DNA of 64,000 nt, taken from positions 31,950-95,949 of IMG/VR virus record IMGVR_UViG_3300021375_000014; one strand, 5' to 3'. This document shows, in pieces, positions 45,415 through 52,711 of the stretch. The notes under the pieces were generated by a model. The model worked only from the letters and a program-made list of their open reading frames with translations, searched no databases and was not told the origin of the DNA. Within the stretch, counting starts at the first letter, position 1. Each line of letters opens with the position of its first letter. The DNA comes from a virus. Both the position numbers and the translations under genes were made by a program.

Positions 45415-45603
45415 ATGAGTATCACACGACAAACTACCGAAAAGTCAACAAAAGATCGTAATGATGCAGAAATTGCATTTAAAGAATTTTTGAAAAATGG
45501 TGGAAAAATTGAAACTATTCCTGAAGGTTTAGGCACTGATGCCGCAGATATGAAATATAAATTTAGAAAACCACCAAAAAGAAAAATCCCAAAAGAAGAC
45601 TAA
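45415..45603 (+). CDS. Small basic hypothetical protein (62 aa)
   Basis: This 62-residue protein is Lys-rich at both ends, with a middle FKEFLKNGGKIETIPEGLGT and a basic tail YKFRKPPKRKIPKED. The GGxIxxxPxG phrase recurs in small phage proteins of unknown role. The ribosome-binding site is AGAGGAAAA. Its stop overlaps the next start (TAATG), so the membrane protein that follows is co-translated. Confidence 0.65.
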   Translation: MSITRQTTEKSTKDRNDAEIAFKEFLKNGGKIETIPEGLGTDAADMKYKFRKPPKRKIPKED

Positions 45604-45935
45604 TGGAATTTATACTTAAATCAATGATTGGTGGTATTATTATCGCCAGTGTAGTCACTGTTGCTCAACGTGGAAATCCTACGTTGGGCGCTTTGATTCT
45701 AGGTATACCATTAACTAGTGTAGTTAGTATACTCTTTATGTATTATTCGGAAGTTGATATTGCTGTATTCTCACAATTAGCAAAAGAGACAATTATATTC
45801 GTCTTAGTGAGTTTAGTATTCTTTCCGTTGTTTGTACTTTTGGTTAAAAATATTGCATTCTTACCTGCACTATCGATAAGCTTATTTTTAACTATGACAT
45901 GTTTATATATTTTAAAGATTTATCTAGAAAGTTAA
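45603..45935 (+). CDS. Small inner-membrane protein, GlpM/DUF3147-like (110 aa)
   Basis: Four hydrophobic segments are visible at about residues 5-23, 28-47, 58-80 and 85-107. The pattern KSMIGGIIIASVVTVAQRGNPTLGALILGIPLTS resembles the GlpM/DUF3147 family of small membrane proteins, whose members also occur in marine phages. The function of the family is not established. It is not an obvious holin, but a role in membrane change or lysis timing cannot be excluded. Its stop overlaps the convergent nuclease gene by 4 bases. Confidence 0.65.
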   Translation: MEFILKSMIGGIIIASVVTVAQRGNPTLGALILGIPLTSVVSILFMYYSEVDIAVFSQLAKETIIFVLVSLVFFPLFVLLVKNIAFLPALSISLFLTMTCLYILKIYLES

Positions 45936-46501
45936 TAAAAAGAATTTTTGTCAAATCCATTGACACATGCTTCTTTAATCTTATCTGTATTCTTCATCCA
46001 AAATGGATCCCACGCAGCAAAAATCCATTTGCCATGCTTTGCACTTTCATATATCGTATAATTAGTTGTTGTAAATCCTGCTAGATACATGTGTTCTGGA
46101 TAGCACACAAATTGACCTTTGCGTGTAATTTTAATGAACATTATATTTACATCGTTATCTTCTGCAACATCAAGACACTGTCCGATCCATTCATCTAAGA
46201 TTGGTATATGTTTATTCATAAAAAAATGATGAAATGTAAAGTCGGCATAATTTTTACATTCACAATTAAAATACTTCCAATCATCTGGTGGGACAATATC
46301 TCCTTTAAAACTACGTATTTGGCCTTCGCTTAGATGTTGTGCACGATGGAAGTTACTACCGCCTATATATGCACCACTATTAGGAACACGTACAAAACTG
46401 TCGCCATATATCTCACTTAGAAATTTAGCTACATCACGTTCATAACTACTTCCTTTTGTTTTACTTTTACTTGCCATCCATGTCTGTCCATTTCTATACA
46501 A
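45932..46501 (-). CDS. PD-(D/E)XK nuclease, Holliday-junction-resolvase-like
   Basis: The motif order is E21 (GSSYERD), then VPNSGA, Asp68 (FKGDIVPP) and Glu81-x-Lys83 (FNCECKN), the E...GD...ExK catalytic layout of PD-(D/E)XK nucleases such as archaeal Hjc-type resolvases. It could cut branched DNA during recombination or packaging, a role filled by gp49 in T4. A second possible start is ATG 46477 (MASKSKTKG), which has GGACAG upstream, whereas 46501 has no visible ribosome-binding site. It is the only gene on its strand between two plus-strand groups. Confidence 0.75.
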   Translation of the reverse strand: MYRNGQTWMASKSKTKGSSYERDVAKFLSEIYGDSFVRVPNSGAYIGGSNFHRAQHLSEGQIRSFKGDIVPPDDWKYFNCECKNYADFTFHHFFMNKHIPILDEWIGQCLDVAEDNDVNIMFIKITRKGQFVCYPEHMYLAGFTTTNYTIYESAKHGKWIFAAWDPFWMKNTDKIKEACVNGFDKNSFY

Positions 46502-46889
46502 TTATTTTACTATCTATTTAACTATAGTAGAACTATAGTAGATATGTTATGTAGTTATCTTTAAAGGTCTAAAGACCTAATACTTTCGTTAATTTCATTC
46601 GTTTCACTCATTCAATTAACTCAGTATTTGTTTTTTTAAATAATTAATATTTAAATATTATTAATAAAATATTATAAATTATAATATATTCTGTCCTGTG
46701 AAGTGCCCACAATTGCCCTGTTGCCAGGACAATTGTAAAAATTTTTGTACAGATAATATCTGTCCATCGTTTGTACCTAATGTGTTCGAACTAGCTGCCA
46801 GATACAGCGGGGTCGGTTGACGATTCCCCCATAAGTCGATATTGCTCCTTTCGGATCAACGGCACCTCATAATTTATACACATTAAAAA
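46502..46889. other. Gene-free segment with inverted repeats
   Basis: No convincing gene is seen. The segment holds a tandem pair of aactatagtag (46520-46541), a hairpin AGGTCT-aa-AGACCT (46565-46578), a long-range stem GTCCTG/CAGGAC (46693-46698 with 46725-46730) flanked by two CAATTG copies, and a perfect stem ACAGAT-aat-ATCTGT (46749-46763). A compact GC-richer island follows (separate entry). This looks like noncoding, structure-rich sequence. Confidence 0.5.
46785..46872. ncRNA. Structure-rich island, possible noncoding RNA or cis-element
   Basis: This 88-base island is GC-richer than its surroundings. Read on the minus strand, it offers a UCC-GAAA-GGA hairpin with a GNRA loop, enclosed by GUUGA/UCGAC, then a GGGG/CCCC stem around 14 bases. 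GUUGA can also pair with the UCAAC inside that second loop, so alternative folds or a pseudoknot are possible. A 61-codon minus-strand frame covers it but lacks a ribosome-binding site. I do not recognise a known RNA family. Confidence 0.35.
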
Positions 46890-46918
46890 TTGAATTATGA
46901 AGTCGATAGTGCTATAAT
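46890..46918 (+). promoter_or_regulatory. Promoter TTGAAT-N17-TATAAT of a noncoding transcript
   Basis: TTGAAT at 46890-46895 and a perfect TATAAT at 46913-46918 are 17 bases apart. No plausible gene follows on this strand before the terminator at 47244. Confidence 0.7.
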
Positions 46919-47178
46919 AGCCTATCATCGGTTTGTGCAAAATGCACGTGTGCAAAATGCACATAATACTGGTCATCCAAAACCTTTAGAGTTGAGGATG
47001 TTGTGTACTATGAATACTTGTATGTGTGGTTAACGAGAAGATTGTAGGAATTCATCCCCACTAGTCCAACGGCAACAGTATCTTTAAATACTGGCAGATT
47101 CAATCCCGGATTGGCAACCCAATCAACAGTTCCACTATGCTATGCTTTATATTAGTCATTATAATTTCCCATTATTAG

Positions 47179-47211
47179 ATTTATATTAGATTTATATTAG
47201 ATTTATATTAG
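47179..47211. repeat. Three tandem copies of an 11-base repeat
   Basis: Three perfect head-to-tail copies of atttatattag lie in the noncoding segment, just before the plus-strand terminator. Confidence 0.85.
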
Positions 47212-47243
47212 CATTGTGTTATTAATATTGAGTATACACTATT

Positions 47244-47273
47244 TTTAACACAATATCAAGTGTTAAATTTTTT
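47244..47273 (+). terminator. Intrinsic terminator (plus strand)
   Basis: TTTAACAC and GTGTTAAA form an 8-base perfect stem around aatatcaa, followed by TTTTTT on the plus strand. On the minus strand the same stem could end the gp26/gp51 transcript, with a shorter U-run. Confidence 0.7.
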
Positions 47274-47278
47274 AATTT

Positions 47279-47509
47279 TTATAGTATTGGCACTCCTGCT
47301 TGTTTACTAAGTTCGAAATTGCTTTCAACAATTGATGTAATATGAGATATATGGGTCGCTTCCATATCATATAATTCTGATATACTTACTCCCCCTCTCA
47401 TATACCATGTTAACTTTAACATATCTTTATGAAACTTGTCAAGCTCTATTTCGTATTTTTTTGATTTTTCTATAATTTCCTGCTGACTTGCTGATACTAG
47501 CCAGCTTCT
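47279..47509 (-). CDS. 51: gp51-like C-terminal extension made by -1 frameshift from gp26 (76 codons)
   Basis: In the -1 frame relative to gp26, an open frame continues past the gp26 stop for 76 codons (RSWLVSASQQEIIEKSKKYE to AGVPIL). It contains LTWYMRGGVSISELYDM, the sequence core of gp51-type baseplate hub assembly proteins of T4-like phages. No ATG, GTG or TTG occurs between the upstream in-frame stop and Met30, so ordinary initiation would lose the conserved first third. It begins exactly after a U-UUU-UUA slippery heptamer (47509-47515), implying a gp26-gp51 fusion of about 352 residues. Read alone from Met30 it would be 47 residues. Confidence 0.75.
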   Translation of the reverse strand, partial: RSWLVSASQQEIIEKSKKYEIELDKFHKDMLKLTWYMRGGVSISELYDMEATHISHITSIVESNFELSKQAGVPIL

Positions 47510-48336
47510 AAAAAATTTATAGGATTAATCTCCATATAAATATCATCTACATTACCGCAACCTTCGCATTTGAATTGCATTTTGTTTATGTCTTTGGGTT
47601 TTTCAGCGATCTTTTCAATTGAACGATTCAATTGATGTACTACAGTTGTAGGTACATTTTGTAGAAACTCGGATATCATCATAGTATCTGTTACTACAGC
47701 CTCAGGTGATTCGATTCTACTAATGGCATTTGCAAGCATATCTACATTGAATGTTGCGATTTTTTTAAAACTTGTATAAAATTTACTTGCAATATCCATG
47801 TCTGAAGTATCATCATCTACTTTTTGCAAATTTTGTATGATTTTTTTCTGTTCTAACTCTATTAGAGCCATACGTGTTACATTTTCTAACGTTGGTGGTC
47901 TAATGTGAATATTCACATCTTCAAAAAGAATTGGATCTATATAGTCTATGTCGGGAAAACGATTGAGTATTTCATTAACGTCTATTTTGTATTCTGCTAT
48001 TTCTTTACAGTTTTCGCACGTATGTTCGTGTGTTAGATCATTTCCATACGTAGCATATTGGATCGCCAAGAATAATGCTTCTATGTCAATATTACATAAT
48101 TTCATAGGATCGCCAACCGTCGGCACACAACTTTCGATAACACTTTTAATCGCTTCTCCATTAAGTAGTGATTCTGGATTTCTTAGTGAAATTTCATCAA
48201 TTGCAGACATTGCACTTACCCCTACTTCATCAAGTAATGTCGTTTTTAATTCTGGATTAAATCTGCCACCGGTTGGTAATGTAACATATATCTTTGGCTT
48301 TCTAAAATATTTATTTAATGGATTTTCTTGATTCAT
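47497..48336 (-). CDS. 26: Baseplate hub/tail assembly protein gp26 (279 aa)
   Basis: The sequence matches the T4 gp26 family (T4 baseplate protein): PLNKYFRKPKIYVTLPTGGRFNPE at the N-terminus, INLRNPESLLNGEAIKSVIESCVP in the body, and two zinc-type Cys pairs (HTCENCKE near residue 127 and FKCEGCGN near 261). I choose ATG 48336 because AAAGGAAA lies 5-8 bases upstream; the longer frame has no ribosome-binding site. T4 gp26 is 208 residues. The last codons before the stop contain the slippery heptamer that gives access to gp51. It is divergent from the tape measure gene. Confidence 0.87.
   Translation of the reverse strand: MNQENPLNKYFRKPKIYVTLPTGGRFNPELKTTLLDEVGVSAMSAIDEISLRNPESLLNGEAIKSVIESCVPTVGDPMKLCNIDIEALFLAIQYATYGNDLTHEHTCENCKEIAEYKIDVNEILNRFPDIDYIDPILFEDVNIHIRPPTLENVTRMALIELEQKKIIQNLQKVDDDTSDMDIASKFYTSFKKIATFNVDMLANAISRIESPEAVVTDTMMISEFLQNVPTTVVHQLNRSIEKIAEKPKDINKMQFKCEGCGNVDDIYMEINPINFLEAG
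47509..47515 (-). promoter_or_regulatory. -1 ribosomal frameshift site U-UUU-UUA
   Basis: On the minus strand the gp26 codons AAT-TTT-TTA contain T TTT TTA in the correct register for a -1 slip. This is the same heptamer as in HIV-1 gag-pol. Three bases downstream, GCTGGC can pair with GTCAGC (6 bp) or with a nearer TCAGC, a candidate stimulating stem. The gp26 stop is only three codons further on. Confidence 0.72.
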
Positions 48337-48353
48337 TGTATTTCCTTTACTGA

Positions 48354-48363
48354 TGATAAATAC
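48354..48363 (+). promoter_or_regulatory. Late-type promoter element before the tape measure gene
   Basis: TGATAAATAC on the plus strand is 78 bases before the ATG at 48441. A weaker minus-strand match, TAATAAATA (48375-48383), lies 39 bases before the gp26 start, so the two late units may diverge here. Confidence 0.55.
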
Positions 48364-48440
48364 ACTTGATAACTTATTTATTATAATAGTATTTAACACT
48401 ATTATTATATGCTAATATAACTAAAAAAGAGAGAAAGTTT

Positions 48441-50519
48441 ATGGCAGAAGATGTATATATTGCAGGTTTGGGGGCTGGCGTACCAGAGTGGAGCAACGAA
48501 GCAACACAGCAGCAGGTATTAAATGCTCTAAATTCTGGATTTAGTAGTAATGTCCAAGTTAACAGACAAATAATGACTGTATTATCTAAACTGTCAACCG
48601 GCGAAACTAAATCATCAAATTTACTTGCCGATCTAGTAATCAGTACAAAAGAAACTGCGGATGCAGTAAAAAAAGGTAGTGCAACCAATGCAAGTATTGT
48701 TACAAAACAAACTGGATTTCTTGCATCACTAACTAATATATTAAGTGATACAAATAGAACTGCTAAAAAACAATTAGATGTTGCCAATCGTATAGCAGAG
48801 TATGAAAAGCTAGGATTGACAACTGCTGAAGCAAATTTACGTGCTAACATAGAATCTTCTGCGCACCAGGCTGGTGGGTTATGGGGTGATATAAAAACTT
48901 TGGCTGCTACGATTGGAACGGCTGTGGGCTTTATTAATACTGCAAATTCTAAAACAATTGAAGGTGCCACATCTAGGTACGACATGGCACAAGAAATGAG
49001 ACAATCTGGTCTACTTGCAGGTATGGATTCTGCAGGAGCGGGTTTAATAGGATTATCAAAAACTATATCACGTTCTAATTTTACCTTTGGAGAAGCAGCA
49101 GAATTCACAAGGCAATTTTCTCAAGCAGTCGGTATTACTGGGGTTAAGGCATCTATGGAGTTTGCGAATCGTTTGGCAAAATCAGGCGAAGGTAATTCCG
49201 ACATGATGCGACGATTTGGTATGGAATTTAGTGAGGTTGCTGAAATTGCAGGATCATATATGGAATCTGTACGTTCAATTGGGCAATTGGATAAATTGTC
49301 AGATAATCAGATGCGTATGGGCATGGATAATTTTATGGACACAGTGGTTTCCACTTCAAATGTTATGAAAATAAATCTACAAGATGCTGCTAATATGATT
49401 GCTGACACGTTAAAACAAGATCAATTTGCATCGCAACTGGCACTAATGGAACCTGAAATGCGAAAAAATGTAGAAGCAATGGTTGGCCGTTTTGGCGGAG
49501 AGGGAACTATATTGGGTACGGGTATTGCAACTGCCATGGCAGCAGGTAGTACACAGGACTTTTTACAGACCGATGTTGCGCAGCAGTTACAAGGTGACGT
49601 AATTGGTCAAAAACTTTTACCCCTTATAACACAAATGGCAGAGACTGCCAGAACACAAGGACCAGAAGCTGCAAATGCATTATATGCAACCATGGGACCA
49701 CAATTTGATGCGATAATACAATTTGCAAGAGACAACAAAGGATTAGTAAATTTAAATGAAGGTATGATACAGGCTCTCATTACGCAGATTGCAGCAATGA
49801 GACAGACAGTTGGGGATGCTGACAAGGGCGAAGTACCGTTATCTAAAGAAGATAAAGCGATAATTAATTATAGAGAAGCAGAAAGATATTCTAAGATTGT
49901 ATCAGAGGCAAATGAGACACTAGTGTTAAATGCAACCGATTTAAGTCGCTCATTGAACCAGCTGGTACAATCATCATTAATATTAACACGCGAAGTTGCA
50001 AATTTAGGTGCTGGGACAGCTTCGGCTCGGGGTGAGGTGAGAAAATTCGAATTAGCTGCTCGTACCGTAGTGAATATGACAGCGGCTGGCGGAGTACAAT
50101 TCGCAGATCTGACCTTGACAAATCCCAACATGGGGTTTGCTGCGGAAGAAAGCACTGATGTCTCAGGGGCCCTGGAACTAAAGAATCAAACTATAATTGG
50201 TCAAGGTGGGACCCCTTCAGCCAGGGATACAAATAATGTAGTGAAATTAGAGGGCTTACAGGCAATAAGATCGCTGGCTGATCAACTGACTGATCCACTA
50301 GATGTTATTAAAGCGATGCAAGAAATGGAAAAACAATTAGATATATCAGACGATCCAGAAAAATTTGCAAGAGCAATTATACACGCTTTGGGTGAAAAGA
50401 AGCAAGATGATTCATATTTACCTGGCAACTATTGGAATAGTGATGTGGTACAGGCACATAATGCAGGAATTGATAAGTTAATAACTAGTGTCAACGAATT
50501 AACGAATGCTTTAAAATAA
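48441..50519 (+). CDS. Tail tape measure protein (gp29-like, 692 aa)
   Basis: The protein is long, almost wholly helical and rich in Ala, Gln, Thr and Ser, with few Cys or Pro residues. It has repeated amphipathic segments (LLADLVISTKETADAVKKGS, QTGFLASLTNILSDTNRTAKKQLD) and a hydrophobic patch near residues 145-165 (GLWGDIKTLAATIGTAVGFINTA). These are tape measure traits. It sits next to gp26/gp51, as tape measure genes sit next to frameshifted tail chaperone genes in many phages. T4 gp29 is 590 residues. The identification rests on composition and context, not on a strong sequence motif. Confidence 0.65.
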   Translation: MAEDVYIAGLGAGVPEWSNEATQQQVLNALNSGFSSNVQVNRQIMTVLSKLSTGETKSSNLLADLVISTKETADAVKKGSATNASIVTKQTGFLASLTNILSDTNRTAKKQLDVANRIAEYEKLGLTTAEANLRANIESSAHQAGGLWGDIKTLAATIGTAVGFINTANSKTIEGATSRYDMAQEMRQSGLLAGMDSAGAGLIGLSKTISRSNFTFGEAAEFTRQFSQAVGITGVKASMEFANRLAKSGEGNSDMMRRFGMEFSEVAEIAGSYMESVRSIGQLDKLSDNQMRMGMDNFMDTVVSTSNVMKINLQDAANMIADTLKQDQFASQLALMEPEMRKNVEAMVGRFGGEGTILGTGIATAMAAGSTQDFLQTDVAQQLQGDVIGQKLLPLITQMAETARTQGPEAANALYATMGPQFDAIIQFARDNKGLVNLNEGMIQALITQIAAMRQTVGDADKGEVPLSKEDKAIINYREAERYSKIVSEANETLVLNATDLSRSLNQLVQSSLILTREVANLGAGTASARGEVRKFELAARTVVNMTAAGGVQFADLTLTNPNMGFAAEESTDVSGALELKNQTIIGQGGTPSARDTNNVVKLEGLQAIRSLADQLTDPLDVIKAMQEMEKQLDISDDPEKFARAIIHALGEKKQDDSYLPGNYWNSDVVQAHNAGIDKLITSVNELTNALK

Positions 50520-50545
50520 TGAAAACGTAATAAATTAATATTATA

Positions 50546-50577
50546 TTGACTTTTGTTAAATAATATGTTAGTATAAG
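50546..50577 (+). promoter_or_regulatory. Possible promoter before gp20
   Basis: TTGACT (50546-50551) is followed by TAGTAT (50569-50574, 17-base spacer) or TATAAG (50572-50577, 20-base spacer). The gp20 ATG is 18-23 bases downstream, so the leader would be short. Confidence 0.4.
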
Positions 50578-50594
50578 ACTTATAGGAATTAAAT

Positions 50595-52274
50595 ATGGCA
50601 ACTTGGAAAAAATATTTTAAAACGTATGATGGTTTACCGCAGCGGTCACCGAGTACAAACACTGATAACGGAAGTGAAGCTTCCAACAAACGTTATAGTA
50701 GTTGGTTACCTGAAGTTTATCAAGGACAGCCTAATCGTGTACAGCGGTATGGCCAATATGATCAAATGGACTTAGATAGTGAGGTTAATGCTGCACTTGA
50801 TGTTATTGCGGAATTTTCTACACTAAGAGATGAACAGAATAATATTCCTTTTGAAATAAATTTTAGTAGTGAACCTACTGAAAGTGAAAGTGATGTTATT
50901 AATCGTACACTTAAACAATGGGTAAGTCTTAATAAATTAAACAAACGTATATTCCGTATATTTCGAAATGCTATCAAATATGGTGATCAAATGTTTGTCA
51001 GAGATCCGGAAACATATAAATTATATTGGGTTGATCCTGCAAAAGTTGATAAAGTAATTGTAAACGAAGGCAAAGGCAAGAAGATAGAAGCATACTATAT
51101 TAAAGATATGGATATCAATATTGAAAGTATGAATGTTACAGCAGATCAAAGTAAATTAACAAATCATGGTGTAGGTTCAATGGGAGCACCATCATTGAAT
51201 GGCAACACGATGCAGGGATATAATAGCGGTGCAGGTGCCAAGTTTGCAAATGAACAGAAATCCACACCCGTGGATGCCAATCATGTAATTCATATTTCAC
51301 TGAATGAGGGCGTTGATGGTTTCTGGCCTTTCGGTAACTCTATTTTAGAGCCTATCTTTAAAGTTTATAAGCAAAAAGAATTATTAGAAGATGCTATTCT
51401 TATCTATCGTGTGCAACGTGCACCAGAACGCCGTGTATTTTACATTGATGTTGGATCTATGCCAACACATAAGGCCCGTGCACATTTAGAACGTATTAAA
51501 GGCGAAATTCATCAAAGACGCATTCCATCCAAAACTGGAGGTGGACAGACAGTAACTGATAGCGCATATAATCCTTTATCGATAATGGAAGACTATTTCT
51601 TTGCACAAACAGCAGAGGGACGTGGATCTAAAGTTGAAACTCTTCCTGGTGGCGAGAACTTAGGGCAGATTGATGATTTGAAATATTTCAATGATAAGTT
51701 AATGCGTGGATTGCGTGTACCTACGTCATATCTTGGTCAAGGTGGGGATAGTGGAATTTACAACGATGGTCGTGTTGGTACTGCAATGATCGAAGAATTT
51801 AGATTTACTAAGTTTTGTGAGCGTATTCAATCATTAATTGTTGATGAGTTTGACAGAGAATTTAAGATGTTTTTAAAGCATCGTGGAGTTCAAGTTGAAA
51901 GTTCATTATTTGATATTAAATTCAATGATCCACAAAATTTTGGTAAGTTCCGTCAGTCTGAAGTTGATGCGGTTGCAATGAATGTATTTTCTAGTATTGA
52001 AGGTGCTGATTATATTAGTAAAAGATTTGCGCTTGAACGTTTCTTAGGCTTATCAAAAGATGAAATACTTGAAAATGAAAGAATGTGGCGAGAAGAAAAT
52101 GATATCTCTTCAAAAAATGAAGAAACGTTTGGCATGAAAGATATTGGTTCTGCCCCATCGGATTCTGATTTTGGTGGTGGTGATTTTGATTTTGATGAAA
52201 CTGATACTGACGATGCAGAAGATGGTTCAGTGATTGATGGTTCAGAAAATGCAGAAACTGACCAGGAAGTATAA
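50595..52274 (+). CDS. 20: Portal protein gp20
   Basis: This is a full-length T4-type portal (559 aa; T4 gp20 524). Typical blocks are DLDSEVNAALDVIAEFST, EPIFKVYKQKELLEDAILIYRVQRAPERRVFYIDVGSMPTHKARAHLERIKGEIHQRRIPS and GLRVPTSYLGQGG. Twelve copies form the channel at the unique capsid vertex through which DNA is packaged and to which the neck attaches. The C-terminal 60 residues are Asp-rich and variable. It starts the head gene run 20-67-68-21-22-23. Confidence 0.96.
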   Translation: MATWKKYFKTYDGLPQRSPSTNTDNGSEASNKRYSSWLPEVYQGQPNRVQRYGQYDQMDLDSEVNAALDVIAEFSTLRDEQNNIPFEINFSSEPTESESDVINRTLKQWVSLNKLNKRIFRIFRNAIKYGDQMFVRDPETYKLYWVDPAKVDKVIVNEGKGKKIEAYYIKDMDINIESMNVTADQSKLTNHGVGSMGAPSLNGNTMQGYNSGAGAKFANEQKSTPVDANHVIHISLNEGVDGFWPFGNSILEPIFKVYKQKELLEDAILIYRVQRAPERRVFYIDVGSMPTHKARAHLERIKGEIHQRRIPSKTGGGQTVTDSAYNPLSIMEDYFFAQTAEGRGSKVETLPGGENLGQIDDLKYFNDKLMRGLRVPTSYLGQGGDSGIYNDGRVGTAMIEEFRFTKFCERIQSLIVDEFDREFKMFLKHRGVQVESSLFDIKFNDPQNFGKFRQSEVDAVAMNVFSSIEGADYISKRFALERFLGLSKDEILENERMWREENDISSKNEETFGMKDIGSAPSDSDFGGGDFDFDETDTDDAEDGSVIDGSENAETDQEV

Positions 52275-52282
52275 ATACTAGT

Positions 52283-52498
52283 ATGAGATATTCAGAATTA
52301 AAAGAAAATTATGATCCTACTGAAGATAAGTCGGTAGTTGCAAGTTTAGACGATACCAGAAAGGTTCGTTTAACTTTGCGGCATTTATCCAAACTTAGAA
52401 AAATACGTGATTATCGTAATTATGAAAAAAGTTTAAAGAGTGAACAGTTAAAAACACAATATGGTAGTTCATCTGATTCATCTGCTACTGAGATGTAA
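52283..52498 (+). CDS. Small prohead core protein, gp67-like (71 aa)
   Basis: This short basic protein lies between portal and the acidic core gene, where T4 has gene 67. The centre (KVRLTLRHLSKLRKIRDYRNYEKSLKSEQLKTQYG) has the Lys/Arg-rich helix and YG end that I associate with gp67-like core proteins of marine T4-like phages. A TATAAATAC box overlaps the gp20 stop just before the ATG, but is too close to the start to be a normal promoter. Confidence 0.65.
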   Translation: MRYSELKENYDPTEDKSVVASLDDTRKVRLTLRHLSKLRKIRDYRNYEKSLKSEQLKTQYGSSSDSSATEM

Positions 52499-52567
52499 AA
52501 TATATTTAATATTTTAATTATATTGTATGTTTTAACTATATTAAGTGGACTAAATATCTCTACGACT

Positions 52568-52596
52568 AAAAAAACAGATAAAATAGCTGTTTTTTT
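52568..52596 (+). terminator. Intrinsic terminator after the gp67-like gene
   Basis: AAAAAAACAG and CTGTTTTTTT pair around ATAAAATAG, ending in a run of T residues. It would end or lower read-through from gp20 before the core, protease, scaffold and capsid genes, which have their own late box at 52625. Confidence 0.7.
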
Positions 52597-52624
52597 GCTA
52601 TTTCCCAATCAATTAAAAATTTAC

Positions 52625-52634
52625 TTATAAATAC
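52625..52634 (+). promoter_or_regulatory. Late-type promoter element TTATAAATAC
   Basis: This box matches the T4 late consensus TATAAATA exactly. It lies 78 bases before the core protein ATG at 52712 and downstream of the terminator at 52568, and should drive the core, protease, scaffold and major capsid genes. Confidence 0.75.
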
Positions 52635-52711
52635 TTTTGAAACAAGAGTGTTTCTACAACCTTGCCACTATTATTTTGGCGTGGCTTTAACTTTAGATAA
52701 GGAGACATAAT

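Larger units (their letters stand above)
46925..47273 (+). ncRNA. Promoter-to-terminator noncoding transcript (about 350 nt)
   Basis: The segment runs from the promoter at 46890 to an intrinsic terminator at 47244-47273. It opens with two identical copies of GTGCAAAATGCAC (46935-46947 and 46950-46962), each a small hairpin. Further on are CAGTAT-ctttaa-ATACTG (47076-47093) and GATTGG-caac-CCAATC (47109-47124), with a D-arm-like and TTCAATC stretch around them that give a tRNA-like look without closing into a cloverleaf. Three copies of atttatattag (47179-47211) precede the terminator. It may be a regulatory RNA or decayed tRNA locus. Confidence 0.5.

Noticed and set aside
46791-46976. 61-codon minus-strand reading frame
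   Set aside because: No ribosome-binding site, it overlaps structured sequence and a plus-strand promoter, and the product resembles no protein I know.
47058-47130. Possible tRNA (D-arm-like tagtccaacggcaaca, anticodon-like hairpin, TTCAATC loop)
   Set aside because: The anticodon-like stem has 6 base pairs with a 6-base loop, the T-stem pairs in only two of five positions, and no 7-base acceptor stem closes. I list the region as a noncoding transcript instead.
47179-47211. CRISPR-like or origin iteron array
   Set aside because: Only three contiguous 11-base copies with no spacers; too short for CRISPR and without a replication gene nearby.
52269-52278. GTATAAATAC late-type box before the gp67-like gene
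   Set aside because: It overlaps the gp20 stop and is only 4 bases from the ATG, which would give a leaderless message. Chance occurrence is likely in AT-rich sequence.
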